Source of the DNA: Mycobacterium sp. KBS0706
GTDB lineage: Bacteria > Pseudomonadota > Alphaproteobacteria > DSM-16000 > Inquilinaceae
Assembly (NCBI RefSeq): GCF_005938675.2
Contig: NZ_VCCH02000021.1
Coordinates: forward strand, 42,325-106,324
Length of the DNA stretch: 64,000 nt
Direction of reading: 5' to 3'
Of this stretch, positions 22,782 through 32,556 are shown piece after piece; the first letter of the stretch is position 1; each line of letters starts with the position of its first letter. The notes beneath the pieces were generated by a model. It had not been told where the DNA came from and did no database searches. It saw only the letters and a list, made by a program, of their open reading frames with translations. Position numbers and translations under genes: made by a program.

Positions 22782-24460
22782 ACGCATCTCCCGCGGCCGG
22801 CGCCAACGGCCCCGACGACGCCCTCTACTTCCTGCCGCTCGGCGGCGCCGGCGAGATCGGGATGAACCTGTATCTCTACGGTCATGCGGGCCACTGGCTG
22901 ATGGTCGATTGCGGGGTCACCTTCGCCGACGAATCGGTTCCGGGCATCGACCTGATCGTGCCCGACCCGGTGTTCATCGAACGGCGGCGCGACAAGCTGC
23001 TGGCGCTCGTGATCACCCATGCGCATGAGGACCATATCGGCGCCATCACCCATCTCTGGCCCGATCTGCGCTGCCCGATCTACGCCACGCCCTTCACCGC
23101 CGCGGTGCTGCGGATCAAGCTGCGCGAGACCGATTTCGCCGACCAGGTGCCGATCATCGAGGTGCCGCTGGGCGGCGATGTCGAGATCGGTCCGTTCGGC
23201 GTCGGCTTCATCACCATGACCCATTCGGTGCCGGAGCCGAACGCCCTGGTGATCCGCACCAAGCACGGCAACGTGGTCCACACCGGCGACTGGAAGCTGG
23301 ACCCGGCGCCGCAGATCGGCGACGTGACCGACGAGGCGAAGCTGCGCCGGCTCGGCGACGAGGGCGTGGTCGCGGTGATGGGCGACAGCACCAACGCCCT
23401 CAACCCCGGCCGCTCCGGCTCGGAGGAGGAGGTCCGCCGCGGCCTGGCCGAGGTGATCGCGGCCCAGCCGAACCGGGTCGTCGTCACCTGCTTCTCGTCC
23501 AACGTCGCGCGCATCCACAGCGTGGCGCTGGCGGCGCAGCAGGCCGGGCGGCAATGCGCCATGGTCGGCCGGTCGCTGTGGAAGATCATGGAGGCGGCCC
23601 AGAGCACCGGCTACATGAACGACCTGCCGGAGCCCTTCGTGCGCGAGGATCAGGTCGGCTACATCCCGCGCGACAAGATCGTGCTGATCTGCACCGGCAG
23701 CCAGGGCGAGGCGCGGTCGGCCCTGGCGCGCATCGCCGGCGACAGCCATCCGCACATCACCCTGGATGCCGGCGACACGGTGGTGTTCTCGGCCCGCGAG
23801 ATCCCGGGCAATGAGAAGGCGATCGGCCGGGTGCAGAACGCGCTGGTGGGGCAGGGCATCACCCTGATCACGCCGGACGACGCCATGGTGCACTGCTCCG
23901 GCCATCCGGCGCGTGAGGAGCTGACCACCCTCTACCAGTGGCTGAAGCCGCAGGCGGTGGTGCCGGTGCATGGCGAGGAGCGGCACATGCGCGCCCATGC
24001 GGCGCTGGCCGAGGCGGGGCAGGTGAAGCAGACCCTGGTGCCGCGCAACGGCGCCCTGATCCGCCTGGCGCCCGGGCCGCTCGAGATCGTCGACAATGTC
24101 GAGCACGGCAAGCTGGCACTGGACGGGCATCATCTGGTGCCGATCGGCGGCGAGGCGATCCGCGACCGCCAGCGCATCATCCACAACGGCGCCGCGGTGG
24201 TGACCCTGGTGCTCGACCGCGACGGCCGGCTGGCCGCCGACCCGAGGGTGGCGCTGCTCGGCATCGAGGACGCCGAGGACCAGGCCGACAGCGAAGCCGA
24301 GGTTGGAGACGAGGTGCGCTCGGCGATCGAATCCCTGCCGCGAACCCAGCGCAACGACGACACGGCGATCACCGAGGCGGCGCGGGTGACGGTCCGCCGC
24401 ACGATCCGCAGCTGGCACGGCAAGAAGCCGGTCACCGAAGTGCATCTGGTCCGGCTCTGA
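22778..24460 (+). CDS. rnj: Ribonuclease J
   Basis: Metallo-beta-lactamase-fold ribonuclease with 5'-to-3' exonuclease activity, used in rRNA and mRNA processing. The 560 residues match the family. The zinc-binding motif THAHEDHIGA lies near residues 76-85, a further ligand region is HTGDWKLD near 168, and the beta-CASP domain includes GDSTNALNPGRSG and the late VPVHGEERHMRAHA. The C-terminal domain starts near 450. The gene overlaps coaX (ATGA). Its place between coaX and mce is typical of alphaproteobacteria. Confidence 0.95.
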   Translation: MNASPAAGANGPDDALYFLPLGGAGEIGMNLYLYGHAGHWLMVDCGVTFADESVPGIDLIVPDPVFIERRRDKLLALVITHAHEDHIGAITHLWPDLRCPIYATPFTAAVLRIKLRETDFADQVPIIEVPLGGDVEIGPFGVGFITMTHSVPEPNALVIRTKHGNVVHTGDWKLDPAPQIGDVTDEAKLRRLGDEGVVAVMGDSTNALNPGRSGSEEEVRRGLAEVIAAQPNRVVVTCFSSNVARIHSVALAAQQAGRQCAMVGRSLWKIMEAAQSTGYMNDLPEPFVREDQVGYIPRDKIVLICTGSQGEARSALARIAGDSHPHITLDAGDTVVFSAREIPGNEKAIGRVQNALVGQGITLITPDDAMVHCSGHPAREELTTLYQWLKPQAVVPVHGEERHMRAHAALAEAGQVKQTLVPRNGALIRLAPGPLEIVDNVEHGKLALDGHHLVPIGGEAIRDRQRIIHNGAAVVTLVLDRDGRLAADPRVALLGIEDAEDQADSEAEVGDEVRSAIESLPRTQRNDDTAITEAARVTVRRTIRSWHGKKPVTEVHLVRL

Positions 24461-24462
24461 CC

Positions 24463-24867
<405 letters not shown>

Positions 24868-24940
24868 GACCAGGACGAAAAGACCCATGTCGCCCGTCGG
24901 GTCAGGCGGGTAAGAGGGCAGACACTCCGGGAGGGACCGC

Positions 24941-25207
24941 ATGGGCCTGGTCAGCGGCATCGTCGTCTTTGTCATCATCTGGTGGACTGTGATCTTCATG
25001 GTCCTGCCCTGGGGCGTGCGGCCCGAGGTCGACGATGCGCAGCCGGGCCACCAGGTCGGGGCGCCGGCCAATCCGCGGATGTGGCGCAAGGTGCTGATCA
25101 CCACCGCCATCACCATCGTGCTATGGGTGGTGATCGACATCCTGATCACCGAGAACGTGTTCTCCTTCCGGGACTGGGCCGAATCATGGACGAGAGCGCA
25201 GCAGTGA
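24941..25207 (+). CDS. DUF1467 family small membrane protein
   Basis: An 88-residue protein of unknown function with two transmembrane helices: residues about 4-24 (VSGIVVFVIIWWTVIFMVLP) and about 51-68 (VLITTAITIVLWVVIDILIT). The first helix is followed by the WGVRPEVDD motif typical of DUF1467, a family almost restricted to alphaproteobacteria and usually found between mce and proS. A GGGAGGG site precedes the ATG. The end overlaps the start of the tag gene. Confidence 0.88.
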   Translation: MGLVSGIVVFVIIWWTVIFMVLPWGVRPEVDDAQPGHQVGAPANPRMWRKVLITTAITIVLWVVIDILITENVFSFRDWAESWTRAQQ

Positions 25208-25761
25208 CGGGCCCGGCGCCGGCGAAGACCTATTGCGCCTTCGCCGAGCGCGACCCGCTGCACAAGGCCTATCACGACACCGAATACGGCTTCCCGGCAC
25301 GGGACGACACGGTGCTGTTCGAGCGATTGATTCTCGAGATCAACCAGGCCGGCTTGTCCTGGGACCTGATGCTGAAGAAGCGCGAGACCTTCCGCCACGC
25401 CTATGCCGGCTTCGACATCGACAAGGTCGCAGCCTTCGGCGACGCCGACCGTACCCGGCTGCTGGCCGATCCCGGGGTGATCCGCAACCGCTTGAAGGTC
25501 GACGCCGCGATCGATAACGCCAAGCGGCTGCAGGCGATCCGCGAGAGCCACGGCAGCTTCGCCGCCTGGCTCGACGCCCATCACCCGCTGGCCAAGGCGG
25601 AGTGGGTGAAGCTGTTCAAGAAGACCTTCCGCTTCACCGGCGGCGAGATCGTCGGCGAATTCCTGATGAGCCTGGGCTACCTGCAGGGCACGCACCATCC
25701 TGCCTGCCCGGTCTACGCCACGATCCTGAAGCTGGACCCGCCCTGGCGGCGCGGAGGCTGA
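25186..25761 (+). CDS. tag: DNA-3-methyladenine glycosylase I
   Basis: Base-excision-repair glycosylase that removes 3-methyladenine from alkylated DNA. With the ATG at 25186 it has 191 residues. The Tag signature is clear: YCAFAERDPLHKAYHDTEYG near the N-terminus supplies a Cys and a His zinc ligand, EINQAGLSWDLMLKKRE follows, and GTHHPACPVY near the C-terminus supplies the remaining His and Cys. The start overlaps the DUF1467 gene by 22 nt; a GTG at 25204 (overlapping the stop codon) is an alternative. It interrupts the usual DUF1467-proS order. Confidence 0.95.
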   Translation: MDESAAVTGPAPAKTYCAFAERDPLHKAYHDTEYGFPARDDTVLFERLILEINQAGLSWDLMLKKRETFRHAYAGFDIDKVAAFGDADRTRLLADPGVIRNRLKVDAAIDNAKRLQAIRESHGSFAAWLDAHHPLAKAEWVKLFKKTFRFTGGEIVGEFLMSLGYLQGTHHPACPVYATILKLDPPWRRGG

Positions 25762-25802
25762 AGTCCCCGTCGCTGGCCTCTGCAATGTGTGTATCCATGC
25801 AC

Positions 25803-25832
25803 AAAAAAACGGCAGGGCCGAAGCGCCTGCCG
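25803..25832 (-). terminator. Rho-independent terminator reading on the minus strand
   Basis: A stem CGGCAGG/CCTGCCG (25810-25816 with 25826-25832) with a 9-nt loop is preceded on the + strand by seven A (25803-25809). Read on the minus strand this is a hairpin followed by seven T. There is no minus-strand gene to the right that it would obviously serve. On the plus strand it is not followed by a T tract, so it is a poor terminator for tag. Confidence 0.65.
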
Positions 25833-26380
25833 GTCGAAAACCTGTCTTATTAATTGTGTCCGACGGACTTTAGTCCTGCCGGCACTCCCGACAGTTTCCT
25901 CCCTAAACTCGAGCCTGCCCTTGTCATTCTTTTTGTTCAGGCGAGGCGGACCTTAGCGAGGAAAAATGGGGCTGTCACGCAGAATCGCATGCCCCCCATG
26001 CGGCCAGATCAGGACGAATTTGTGCACAAACAAATCGGCCGGAATTGCGCCCCGGATCGATATCCCACACGCAGTCGGCGAGCGCTCTAACGCCCATCTA
26101 GGAGGTGAGGCCGAAGGCTATTCCCTGGGCGATTGCGCAAACCGGCGGCATCGATCGCCGCAGCGCAGTGCGGAGGCCATTCATTCCGGTCGCGCATTGA
26201 ACCATACCAAAACCGGGGCTGGCGATCTGGGGCGCTTCCGCCCACTCATTCCAGTCTTGGGGCTGCTCACAACCACCATCCTCTCGCATCCCGCGCCGGC
26301 GGGTTCGTTCAATCATCCCTTCAGTATTCCACGCTGATTCAGCAGTTGGCTCTGAGGGCACAGCAACGGAGGACAGGCCG
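25833..26380. other. Structured intergenic region, possible small RNA
   Basis: About 550 bp with no convincing protein gene; the few short frames have no recognisable family. Two perfect small hairpins lie at 25865-25876 (GGACT-TT-AGTCC) and 25893-25909 (AGTTT, loop CCTCCCT, AAACT). The loop of the second, read on the plus strand, is complementary to a ribosome-binding site, a feature seen in many alphaproteobacterial small RNAs. A minus-strand terminator closes the region on the left. Strand and function are not decided by the sequence. Confidence 0.3.
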
Positions 26381-28144
26381 ATGGCGGATGCATCAGGGAG
26401 CGGACAAGGGAGCGGAGGCCGGAGCGCTCACGCCGACCTGGCGAACCAGCCGAGATTCATCAGCTGGCTCAATGCCCTGACGAGCTCTGACGCCGGTGGC
26501 AATCTCGCCGCGTCGTCCCAGGCGGGGAACGGTGGCGGCGGAGATCAGGAGGCGGCCATCACCGCGGAACCGCCGCAGCCTGCTCCGGGGGGCGAGTGGA
26601 TCGAGATGCTGCCGTCCGGGGCGGAGGTGACGGCGGCGGTCACCGAATTGCTCAACCGCGACCTCGAGCTGGCACGGAAGGTGGACGCCATCTTCAAAGA
26701 TCCCGATTTCGTCGCTTTCATGGGCGCTCGGACTGACCCGGACGATCCGGCACAGCCCGCTCCGGACCTTGAGGCGGTCCAGGCCGCTGTCCGGCAAATC
26801 ATCAACCAGATTGGCGCGAGACCGTCCGACAAAAATGCCGCCATCCGCTGGGGGCTCAATTTCTGGCAGGTTGCCAAGACGACGGGCCTGATCAGCCTCC
26901 TGGGCTTCGGTCTCCGGCCAGGTTTCCAATCCTTAACCGTTCAGTCGCTGAATCTCGGCCAGCCTGACGAAAATACCGGGCTTGCCGAAGGCGTCTTCTA
27001 CACAGGTCAGGCCGTCAGCTCTCTCATCATGCTGACCTCGGCTGCCTTGAACGCCAGAGACCAGAAGTGGGATGCGACCATCGGGGACCTTATCTATACC
27101 TTGTCCATGCTAGGTGGTATCGGATTCGCAAAAAGCTATGACGTCGCTGCCAGCCTTGCGACGTCGACGGTAGGCGCCGCTTTCTATGCAACCTTCACTG
27201 AAATCTTAAAGACATTCAGGACGATGAAGGTGCCGCAGCTGGCCGGCGTCGACCCGACCGGTTGGAGAAAGATCGGAGTATATATGGCGGGGGCCACCAC
27301 GTTTACCTTGAGTTTCATTCCTGCCACAGCTTGGTCATATTCAAACGATTATGTCGGGCCCGGCAAGTTTGCAGACCAGAATGCCGGCGACCTCATCCGA
27401 AGAGGAGCCCAGATCGGCGTCTTGTGGGCCGGAGCGCTGGTCGGTTACAACGCCCTGACGCCGCCGCTCGTGAAACTGGTCGCGGGCAACCAATTCGGGG
27501 CCATCGGCCCGCTTGAATATGAAGCCGAGTGGAAATCGAACAAGGAATTGATCGAGAAAAGTCCCAGGGAACTGCTGAGTTCTGCATTTGCAGTGGCCAA
27601 CGATAGCAACAAGTTCTTTGCATTCGTCCTGGTGTTCAATACATTTCTGGCGCTCAATGGGGGAGTGCGGTTGGGCCCAACCGGACAGGATGCGATTCCG
27701 AACGAAGCGCTCCGTATCTTCGTCAATACAGTAATTTCGAGCATATTTTGTCTGGGTCTGTGCTATATTTATGAAATGCAATACGGCACGAGGAAGCAAA
27801 AGCCAAGCGAGGTCTTGACCGAGGGCAGCGAAGGACATGAGCGGGTAGAGGCTGCCCTGGACGCGTTTTACGGTGAAGTGGTCGCAGCGGAAGAACCGAT
27901 CCCGATAGCCGACCTGCCCGATCTGATCGCGCAACGTGCAGCCACCTTGGAGACCGACGCGGAGAGCGCCATGTTCACGGTGCTCGTCTACACCCAGACG
28001 GTGCCCCGGGCGATCGAAGAGGACCGGATATCGAATGCGGCGGCGACGCCACCGCAGTCAGAGGGGGTTGGGGCGGACGCAGAGGATCCTGAGCCAGCCG
28101 TGTCGCCGCCGGAGGGCGAGGTGAGTCCGAGTGGCCCCCGATGA
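26381..28144 (+). CDS. Unrecognised 587-residue membrane protein
   Basis: I do not recognise this protein. Residues 1-150 are soluble: a Gly/Ser/Ala-rich start followed by an acidic, Pro-containing part. Seven or eight hydrophobic segments then follow, at about 160-178, 203-223, 235-250, 255-275, 297-316, 342-360, 411-427 and 446-466. The last 115 residues are soluble and end in a Pro/Glu-rich tail. There is no signal peptide. The ATG follows ACGGAGGACAGGCCG, a usable ribosome-binding site. The middle of the gene (about 26.9-27.8 kb) is visibly less GC-rich and uses more A/T-ending codons than neighbouring genes, suggesting later acquisition. It stands alone between tag and proS, where alphaproteobacteria normally have no gene of this kind. 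Confidence 0.8.
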   Translation: MADASGSGQGSGGRSAHADLANQPRFISWLNALTSSDAGGNLAASSQAGNGGGGDQEAAITAEPPQPAPGGEWIEMLPSGAEVTAAVTELLNRDLELARKVDAIFKDPDFVAFMGARTDPDDPAQPAPDLEAVQAAVRQIINQIGARPSDKNAAIRWGLNFWQVAKTTGLISLLGFGLRPGFQSLTVQSLNLGQPDENTGLAEGVFYTGQAVSSLIMLTSAALNARDQKWDATIGDLIYTLSMLGGIGFAKSYDVAASLATSTVGAAFYATFTEILKTFRTMKVPQLAGVDPTGWRKIGVYMAGATTFTLSFIPATAWSYSNDYVGPGKFADQNAGDLIRRGAQIGVLWAGALVGYNALTPPLVKLVAGNQFGAIGPLEYEAEWKSNKELIEKSPRELLSSAFAVANDSNKFFAFVLVFNTFLALNGGVRLGPTGQDAIPNEALRIFVNTVISSIFCLGLCYIYEMQYGTRKQKPSEVLTEGSEGHERVEAALDAFYGEVVAAEEPIPIADLPDLIAQRAATLETDAESAMFTVLVYTQTVPRAIEEDRISNAAATPPQSEGVGADAEDPEPAVSPPEGEVSPSGPR

Positions 28145-28313
28145 TCCGCCGCCGCCCTGCTGGCGGCCTCCTGCACCACGCCTCGGGGCACGATCCTGTG
28201 GCAAGCATCGGGAGAATCGCGATGCCGCGGAACCCCGCATGGACAGGCTGCCGGTCCTTCCCTAAAGTCGCGCGCCTGACGTTTCCCACCGGTTCCACAC
28301 GAAGGCCCGCTCG

Positions 28314-29627
28314 ATGCGCCTGTCCCAGTTCTTCCTGCCCACCCTGAAGGAGAATCCCAGCGAGGCGCAGATCGTGTCGCACAGGCTGATGCTGCGGGCC
28401 GGCATGATCCGGCAGCAGGCGGCCGGCATCTATTCGTGGCTGCCGCTGGGCTTTCGGGTACTGAAGAAGATCGAGCAGGTGGTGCGCGAGGAGCAGGACC
28501 GGTTCGGCTGCCAGGAGATCCTGATGCCGACGATCCAGCCGGCCGATCTGTGGCGCGAGAGCGGCCGCTACGACGATTACGGCAAGGAGATGCTGCGCAT
28601 CCGCGACCGCAGCGACCGCGACATGCTGTACGGCCCGACCAATGAGGAGATGGTCACCGACATCTTCCGCGCCTCGGTCAAGAGCTACAAGCAGCTGCCG
28701 CAGCTCTTGTACCACATCCAGTGGAAGTTCCGGGACGAGGTGCGCCCGCGCTTCGGCGTGATGCGCGGCCGTGAGTTCTTGATGAAGGACGCCTACAGCT
28801 TCGACATCGACTACGAATCCGCGCGGCGCTCCTACAACAAGTTCTTCGTCTGCTACCTCAGCACCTTCGCCCGGCTAGGGCTGAAGGCGGTGCCGGTGAA
28901 GGCCGACACCGGCCCGATCGGCGGCGATCTGAGCCACGAGTTCCAGATCCTGGCCGAGACCGGCGAGAGCCAGGTCTATGTCGACCCGCGGCTCCTGGAG
29001 CTGGACACCGAGGCGCGGCAGCTCGGCCCCGACGACGACCTTGCCGCCTTCGTCGACCGCGTCACCGGCCTCTACGCCGCAGCGGACGAGATGCACGACG
29101 CGGCCAACTGCCCGGTCCCGGCGGCCGAGCTGCAGACCCGGCGCGGCATCGAGGTCGGCCACATCTTCTATTTCGGCTCCAAATACTCGGCGCCGATGGG
29201 CGCGACCGTGGCCGGGCCGGACGGCACGCCGCGGCCGGTCGAGATGGGCAGCTATGGCATCGGCGTGTCGCGTCTGGCCGGCGCCATCATCGAGGCCAGC
29301 CATGACGAGGCCGGCATCATCTGGCCGGATGCGGTGGCGCCCTTCGATGTCGGGCTGATCAACCTGAAGCCGGGCGACGCCGCCTGCGACGCCGCGGCTC
29401 AGGACCTGTACCAGCGTTTCCAGGCCGCCGGCCTCGACCCGCTCTATGACGACCGCGACGAGCGGGCAGGAGCGAAGTTCGCCGAGATGGACCTGATCGG
29501 TCTGCCCTGGCAGGTGGTGATCGGGCCGCGCGGCGCCGCCAACGGCGTGGCCGAGATCAAGCGCCGGGCCACCGGCGAAAAGATCGAGCTGCCGCTCGAC
29601 GCGGTGGTGGCGCGGATCAAGGGCTGA
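28314..29627 (+). CDS. proS: Prolyl-tRNA synthetase, short alphaproteobacterial type
   Basis: Charges tRNA-Pro. The 437-residue protein has the class II core: motif 1 around [17 protein letters not shown], motif 2 ([19 protein letters not shown]) and motif 3 ([15 protein letters not shown]), then the C-terminal anticodon-binding domain starting near DVGLINL. The editing (INS) insertion between motifs 2 and 3, present in about 570-residue bacterial forms, is absent, which is typical of alphaproteobacteria. A 7-bp hairpin (29628-29644, no T tract) lies between proS and the following Lol gene. Confidence 0.97.
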   Translation: MRLSQFFLPTLKENPSEAQIVSHRLMLRAGMIRQQAAGIYSWLPLGFRVLKKIEQVVREEQDRFGCQEILMPTIQPADLWRESGRYDDYGKEMLRIRDRSDRDMLYGPTNEEMVTDIFRASVKSYKQLPQLLYHIQWKFRDEVRPRFGVMRGREFLMKDAYSFDIDYESARRSYNKFFVCYLSTFARLGLKAVPVKADTGPIGGDLSHEFQILAETGESQVYVDPRLLELDTEARQLGPDDDLAAFVDRVTGLYAAADEMHDAANCPVPAAELQTRRGIEVGHIFYFGSKYSAPMGATVAGPDGTPRPVEMGSYGIGVSRLAGAIIEASHDEAGIIWPDAVAPFDVGLINLKPGDAACDAAAQDLYQRFQAAGLDPLYDDRDERAGAKFAEMDLIGLPWQVVIGPRGAANGVAEIKRRATGEKIELPLDAVVARIKG

Positions 29628-29651
29628 GCCGGCGATCCGCCGGCGCGCCGC

Positions 29652-30914
29652 ATGTTCAACGCCTTCGAACGGAAAGTCGCCTTCCGCTACCTGCGGGCCC
29701 GCAGGAAGGAAGGCTTCATCTCCGTCATCGCCGGCTTCTCCTTCGCCGGCATCCTGCTGGGCGTGGCCACGCTGATCATCGTCATGTCGGTGATGAACGG
29801 CTTCCGCGCCCAGCTGGTGGACCGCGTGCTCGGCCTCGATGCCCATCTCAAGGTCAGCGCCGCGGCCGGCGCCGGCCTGCCGGATTACGGGCCGCTGGCC
29901 GACAGGCTGCGGCAGGTGCCGGGCGTGGTGCGGGTGTCGCCGGTGATCGAGGACCAGGCGCTGGTCAGCCGGGATTCCGACTTCACCACCTTCCAGGGTG
30001 CCCCGGCGACGGTGCGCGGGGTCGAGTCGGCGGATTTCCTGGGCCGGCCGGCAATCGCCCGGTCGCTCCTGATCGACAAGCCGGAAGAGTTCTCCGGCAC
30101 CGAGGTGATCGCCATCGGCAGCGGCCTGGCCGGGCAGTTCGGTGTCCGCCTCGGCGACGAGCTGACGCTGATCACGCCGCATTTCAACCGCACCGCCTTC
30201 GGCCTGGTGCCGCGGGCCAAGACCTACACCGTGGCCGCGATCTTCACCACCGGGCTGCAGGAGACCGATGCCGCGACCGTCTACATGCCGCTGGAGGCGG
30301 CGCAGCTGCTGTACCAGCTGAAGGGCCAGGCCGGCGGCCTCGACATCTTCACCACCGACCCGGAGCGGCTCGACGCGGTGCGGGCGAAGGTGGCGGACGT
30401 GGTGGGCCCCGACCTCAAGGTAACGGACTGGCGCGACGCCAACGCCACCATCTTCACGGCGCTGCAGGTCGAGCGCAGCGCCATGTTCATCATCCTGACC
30501 CTGATCATCGTGGTGGCCGCCTTCAACATCATCTCCAGCCTGGTGATGCTGGTGAAAGACAAGGGCGGCGACATCGCCATCCTGCGCACCATGGGCGCGT
30601 CGCGCTGCGCCATCCTGCGCATCTTCTTCCTGACCGGCGCCACCATCGGCACGGTCGGCACCCTGGCCGGGCTCGCCCTCGGCCTCGGGCTCGCCGCCAA
30701 TATCGACGCCATCCGCCAATGGCTGCAGGGCGTGCTGGGCCCCGGCACCTTCGCCGCCGAGTTCAGCTTCCTGGCCTCGCTGCCGGCGCTGGTCGATCCG
30801 GGGCAGGTGGTCGCGGTCTGCCTTCTCGCCATCGGCCTCACCTTCCTGGCCTCGATCTTCCCGGCCTGGCGGGCGGCCCGGCTCGATCCGGTGGAGGCCC
30901 TGCGCTATGAGTGA
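29652..30914 (+). CDS. lolC: Lipoprotein-releasing ABC transporter permease, LolC/LolE family (copy 1)
   Basis: Inner-membrane permease of the Lol complex that extracts lipoproteins for transfer to LolA. 420 residues with the MacB/FtsX layout: one helix near 22-45, a large periplasmic domain (about 50-270), then three helices near 280-305, 325-350 and 380-405. It starts [18 protein letters not shown], the family N-terminus. It overlaps lolD by 8 nt. A second paralogue lies on the other side of lolD. Most alphaproteobacteria have a single hybrid LolC/E protein, so the LolC versus LolE name is nominal here. Confidence 0.93.
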   Translation: MFNAFERKVAFRYLRARRKEGFISVIAGFSFAGILLGVATLIIVMSVMNGFRAQLVDRVLGLDAHLKVSAAAGAGLPDYGPLADRLRQVPGVVRVSPVIEDQALVSRDSDFTTFQGAPATVRGVESADFLGRPAIARSLLIDKPEEFSGTEVIAIGSGLAGQFGVRLGDELTLITPHFNRTAFGLVPRAKTYTVAAIFTTGLQETDAATVYMPLEAAQLLYQLKGQAGGLDIFTTDPERLDAVRAKVADVVGPDLKVTDWRDANATIFTALQVERSAMFIILTLIIVVAAFNIISSLVMLVKDKGGDIAILRTMGASRCAILRIFFLTGATIGTVGTLAGLALGLGLAANIDAIRQWLQGVLGPGTFAAEFSFLASLPALVDPGQVVAVCLLAIGLTFLASIFPAWRAARLDPVEALRYE

Positions 30915-31608
30915 CGCCGCCATGACCACCGCCGCCGAAGTGCTTCGCCTCGAAGGGATCCGCCGCAGCTTCCACCAGGGCGAGACCCGGCTCGACGTGC
31001 TGCGCGGCGCCGAGCTGTCGCTGGCCGGGGGCGAGATCGTCGCCCTGGTCGGCCCCAGTGGTGCCGGCAAGTCGACCCTGCTGCACATCGCCGGCCTGCT
31101 GGAGCAGCCGGATGGCGGCACCATCACCGTCGCCGGCCAGCGCTGCGACGGGCTGGGCGACGGGCTGCGCACGGCGCTGCGTCGCTCGGCCATCGGCTTC
31201 GTCTACCAGTTCCACCATCTGCTGCCGGAGTTCAGCGCCATCGAGAATGTGGTGCTGCCACAGATGATCGCCGGCCACCCGCGGGCTGCCGCGCGCCAGC
31301 GGGGGCGGGAGCTCCTGGCCCGGGTCGGCCTGGCCGGAAGGCTGGAGCATCGCCCGGCCCAGCTGTCGGGCGGCGAGCAGCAGCGTGTCGCCATCGCCCG
31401 GGCCCTGGCCAACGCGCCGAAGGTGCTGATCGCCGACGAGCCGACCGGCAATCTCGACCACACGACTTCGGATTCGGTGTTCGAGATGCTGGTCGAAGTG
31501 GTGCGCTCGACCGGCGTCGGCGCCCTGATCGCGACCCACAACCTGGATCTGGCCGAGCGCATGGACAGGGTGGTGGAGATGCGCGACGGCGTGCTGGCGG
31601 CCCGATAG
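30907..31608 (+). CDS. lolD: Lipoprotein-releasing ABC transporter ATPase LolD
   Basis: Cytoplasmic ATPase powering the LolCDE complex. The 233 residues show Walker [19 protein letters not shown] (about 50-67), the Q-loop region [16 protein letters not shown], the signature [15 protein letters not shown] and Walker [13 protein letters not shown], all typical for LolD. The ATG lies inside the end of the upstream permease gene (8-nt overlap), consistent with coupled translation. The following gene pair is a toxin-antitoxin module rather than dnaE, which is the usual neighbour. Confidence 0.96.
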   Translation: MSDAAMTTAAEVLRLEGIRRSFHQGETRLDVLRGAELSLAGGEIVALVGPSGAGKSTLLHIAGLLEQPDGGTITVAGQRCDGLGDGLRTALRRSAIGFVYQFHHLLPEFSAIENVVLPQMIAGHPRAAARQRGRELLARVGLAGRLEHRPAQLSGGEQQRVAIARALANAPKVLIADEPTGNLDHTTSDSVFEMLVEVVRSTGVGALIATHNLDLAERMDRVVEMRDGVLAAR

Positions 31609-31646
31609 GGCCGGCCGCGCTTGTCGTCGATGGCGCAGGCGCGTAT

Positions 31647-31673
31647 GTTGAACAAGGATAAGTTTTGTTCAAC
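31647..31673 (+). promoter_or_regulatory. Inverted repeat, likely operator of the toxin-antitoxin pair
   Basis: GTTGAACAA (31647-31655) and TTGTTCAAC (31665-31673) form a perfect 9-bp inverted repeat around a 9-bp spacer. It ends 15 bp before the antitoxin ATG at 31689, where an autoregulating antitoxin would bind. The TTG at 31665 would lie inside the repeat, supporting the later ATG as start. Confidence 0.6.
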
Positions 31674-31688
31674 GTCGGGACCAGATCG

Positions 31689-31979
31689 ATGCCCACAACC
31701 GCACGGAAGGCACGTCGCCAGTCCGAAATCAGCAAGGCCCGGTTCGAATCGGTGATGGTGGCAGCCGAACGCTCGGGCCTGCTGCGGGACAAGAGCAGCC
31801 GCATCGGCGTCCGGGTCAGCCCGAAGCTGGTCGCGGAGGCCAAGCGGCTGACTGGCATCGAGGCCGATACCGAGTTGATCGAATTCGCTTTGGCCAGCAT
31901 TGCCTTGGAAGACGAGTTCCTTCGCGTCTTTGATGAGATCAGGGGCACGGTGGACCCGGATTTGAAGCTCGGATACTGA
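31689..31979 (+). CDS. Putative antitoxin, ribbon-helix-helix-like
   Basis: A 96-residue basic protein directly preceding a PIN-domain gene. Residues about 37-70 (RIGVRVSPKLVAEAKRLTG and following) have the short strand plus two helices expected of a ribbon-helix-helix DNA-binding domain; the C-terminal half is acidic and could wrap the toxin. It probably neutralises the downstream VapC-like ribonuclease and represses its own promoter through the perfect inverted repeat just upstream. The frame stays open 8 codons further up to a TTG, but this lies in the repeat. The family assignment is inferred mainly from context. Confidence 0.65.
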   Translation: MPTTARKARRQSEISKARFESVMVAAERSGLLRDKSSRIGVRVSPKLVAEAKRLTGIEADTELIEFALASIALEDEFLRVFDEIRGTVDPDLKLGY

Positions 31980-32546
31980 GTGGCCGATTTCAACTTCGAC
32001 GCCGCGCTGCGATGGGCTCGTTTCGATCCGCAGCGGACGCTTGCGCGACGGCCCGACGATCGCCTTCCCTTTATCGATAGCAAGCCCACCAGCGGACCGG
32101 GGCTTCTGTTCGACACCAGTGTTTATATTGACCGGATGCAGGGGCGAGTGCCGGCCGAGTTGAGGCAACTCCTCGGGCATCGCCAAGCCAACCATTCGAC
32201 GGTTGCGATACAAGAGTTGATGCACGCCGTTGGAGCGCTGAATCCGGCCGATGCCCGGACATCGGCGGCGATCGCCCAGATCCGCCTCGCGATCAGGTCT
32301 ATGCCGCCTCATCGGGTCTTCGCTCCGGATCCGGATACCTTGGGGCGGGCAGCGTTGCTGTCCGGGATGCTGTGCCGCCTTCAGGGCTACGCTGCCGACC
32401 GAAGCCTGCGCGCCCTGCACGACTGCATCCTGTTCCTGCAGGCCCAGAAGCTGGGCTTGAGCGTTCTGACGGCGAATGTCGCCGACTTCGATATCCTGCT
32501 GCAGTTGATTCCATCAGGACGTGCCTTGGTGTACCGGCGGGTGTAG
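31980..32546 (+). CDS. PIN-domain ribonuclease toxin, VapC-like
   Basis: A 188-residue protein starting with GTG on the base after the antitoxin stop. The PIN active-site acids are visible: Asp in LLFDTSVYIDRM (about 44), Glu in VAIQELMHAVG (about 79), Asp in ALHDCILFLQAQ and the final VLTANVADFDIL segment. VapC-type toxins cut tRNA or rRNA with magnesium; the target here is unknown. The protein is longer than typical VapC (130-140 residues) because of about 40 extra N-terminal residues. The pair sits between lolD and a second LolC/E gene, whose start is 10 bp beyond its stop. Confidence 0.8.
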   Translation: MADFNFDAALRWARFDPQRTLARRPDDRLPFIDSKPTSGPGLLFDTSVYIDRMQGRVPAELRQLLGHRQANHSTVAIQELMHAVGALNPADARTSAAIAQIRLAIRSMPPHRVFAPDPDTLGRAALLSGMLCRLQGYAADRSLRALHDCILFLQAQKLGLSVLTANVADFDILLQLIPSGRALVYRRV

Positions 32547-32556
32547 GAGCTATCCG

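Noticed and set aside
25854..26361. Short frames on both strands in the tag-orphan gap (78, 123 and 87 codons)
   Set aside because: No family resemblance, no good ribosome-binding sites and mixed composition; treated as non-coding.
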